A DNA stretch of 64,000 bases, taken from the NCBI GenBank assembly GCA_038148895.1, contig JBBVGQ010000006.1; one strand, 5' to 3'. Below the pieces are notes generated by a model. That model was not told the DNA's origin. It saw only the letters and a list, made by a program, of their open reading frames with translations, and ran no database searches. The translations under genes were made by a program, and so were the position numbers. The stretch is from Tamlana sp038148895. GTDB lineage: Bacteria; Bacteroidota; Bacteroidia; Flavobacteriales; Flavobacteriaceae. Positions 63,440 through 64,000 of this stretch are shown here, piece by piece. Position 1 is the stretch's first letter, and every line of letters begins with the position of its first letter.

Positions 63440-64000
63440 TTAATAACCAGGGTTTTGCGTTAAGTTGGGGTTGGCTTGTAAGGCCGATGAAGGAATAGGA
63501 TAAACATTGTAAGTGGCAGGAATTGACGCTCCGTTTTTTACGCCACCTTTCCAAGGCCATAAATAGGAGCTTCCTGTAAACATACCAAAACGTATTAAGT
63601 CTGTACGTCTATGGCCTTCAAGGTTTAATTCTCTCCCTCGTTCATCAATTATAAATTTTAGACCAGTTGCCATTGGCTCAATATCCGACATTTGAATTAA
63701 TGTGGCATTAGATCTTCCTCTTACATCATTAATATATCGTAAGGCAATATTCTTGTCTGTTCCAGCTGCATTATTAATGGCGCATTCGGCATACATTAAA
63801 TAGGCGTCTGCCAACCTGAATAATGGGAAGTCTGTGTTAACAAAACTTGAGATTAAAGAGGTTCCAGTAAAATTTGTGTTTCTGAATTTTATGGATGGAT
63901 AACCATCTGTCCATGTTTTATAATCTTCCATTTCATAGTTGTGTCCTTCAGTCCAGAATAACTTAGCTCGGTCATCGGTTGACGTATTCAAATCACCGTA
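63440..64000 (-). CDS. SusD-family protein, C-terminal part (runs off the window)
   Basis: About 187 residues of the C-terminal SusD domain are visible: FPLFRLADAYLMYAECAIN, RYINDVRGRSNA, IIDERGRELNLEGHRRTDLIRFG and the usual ending NPNLTQNPGY. The frame stays open to the window edge (a Tyr codon at 63998-64000), so the start, lipobox and glycan-binding N-terminal part lie outside. With the SusE/F-like protein and GH13 it should be the substrate-binding lid of a starch or maltooligosaccharide importer. Confidence 0.9.
   Translation of the reverse strand, partial: YGDLNTSTDDRAKLFWTEGHNYEMEDYKTWTDGYPSIKFRNTNFTGTSLISSFVNTDFPLFRLADAYLMYAECAINNAAGTDKNIALRYINDVRGRSNATLIQMSDIEPMATGLKFIIDERGRELNLEGHRRTDLIRFGMFTGSSYLWPWKGGVKNGASIPATYNVYPIPSSALQANPNLTQNPGY

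Overview
The window looks like chromosome from a marine-type Flavobacteriaceae (Bacteroidota). Supporting signs are the low GC content, SusC/SusD pairs, a hybrid two-component sensor, lipoproteins with Bacteroidota-style lipoboxes, five secreted proteins with type IX secretion (T9SS) C-terminal sorting domains, and -7 elements of the TAnnTTTG type. The exact genus cannot be read from the sequence.

Layout. (1) Bases 1-3451 look like the distal end of an integrative element. They hold a Schlafen/AlbA-type ATP-binding protein, an 85-bp tandem repeat array broken by a 98-N assembly gap, an AbiV-like gene and an unknown gene, and end at a displaced 3' fragment of tRNA-Met. (2) Bases 3618-31118 form a large polysaccharide utilisation locus for rhamnogalacturonan/arabinogalactan-type plant or algal wall material: formylglycine-generating enzyme, GH43 of the exo-beta-1,3-galactanase clade, two DUF1680 (GH127/GH146) enzymes, GH28, a LacI regulator, a CE12 acetylesterase, SusD, SusC, a PL11 rhamnogalacturonan lyase, a hybrid two-component regulator and a secreted protein of unknown function. 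(3) Bases 31636-39918 form a glucuronate operon: GH115, SGNH esterase, fructuronate reductase, mannonate dehydratase, GH2. (4) Bases 40035-56589 hold a T9SS-secreted HExxH metallopeptidase candidate, a GH43-discoidin-LamG lipoprotein, and an operon with all four enzymes of trans-4-hydroxy-L-proline catabolism ending in a third DUF1680 enzyme. A divergent AraC regulator and a fourth DUF1680 enzyme (GH127) follow. (5) From 56772 come an unknown secreted protein, a 2H phosphoesterase, a decayed copy of the formylglycine-generating enzyme, and a separate starch locus (GH13, SusE/F-like, the C-terminal part of a SusD).

How the genes work together (inference). beta-L-arabinofuranosidases act on hydroxyproline-linked arabinan of extensin-type proteins, the GH43 clade attacks the beta-1,3-galactan of arabinogalactan proteins, and four adjacent genes convert free hydroxyproline to 2-oxoglutarate. 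A secreted metallopeptidase candidate lies in the same locus, as do rhamnogalacturonan and glucuronate enzymes. Together this suggests a locus that takes apart hydroxyproline-rich glycoproteins, perhaps pectin-linked, consuming the glycan and the protein's hydroxyproline.

Regulation. A near-identical 26-bp motif, with a shorter relative, lies 49-50 bp upstream of TAATTTTG elements before the PL11 gene, the unknown secreted protein and the GH115 operon. It is a good candidate operator for the hybrid two-component regulator.
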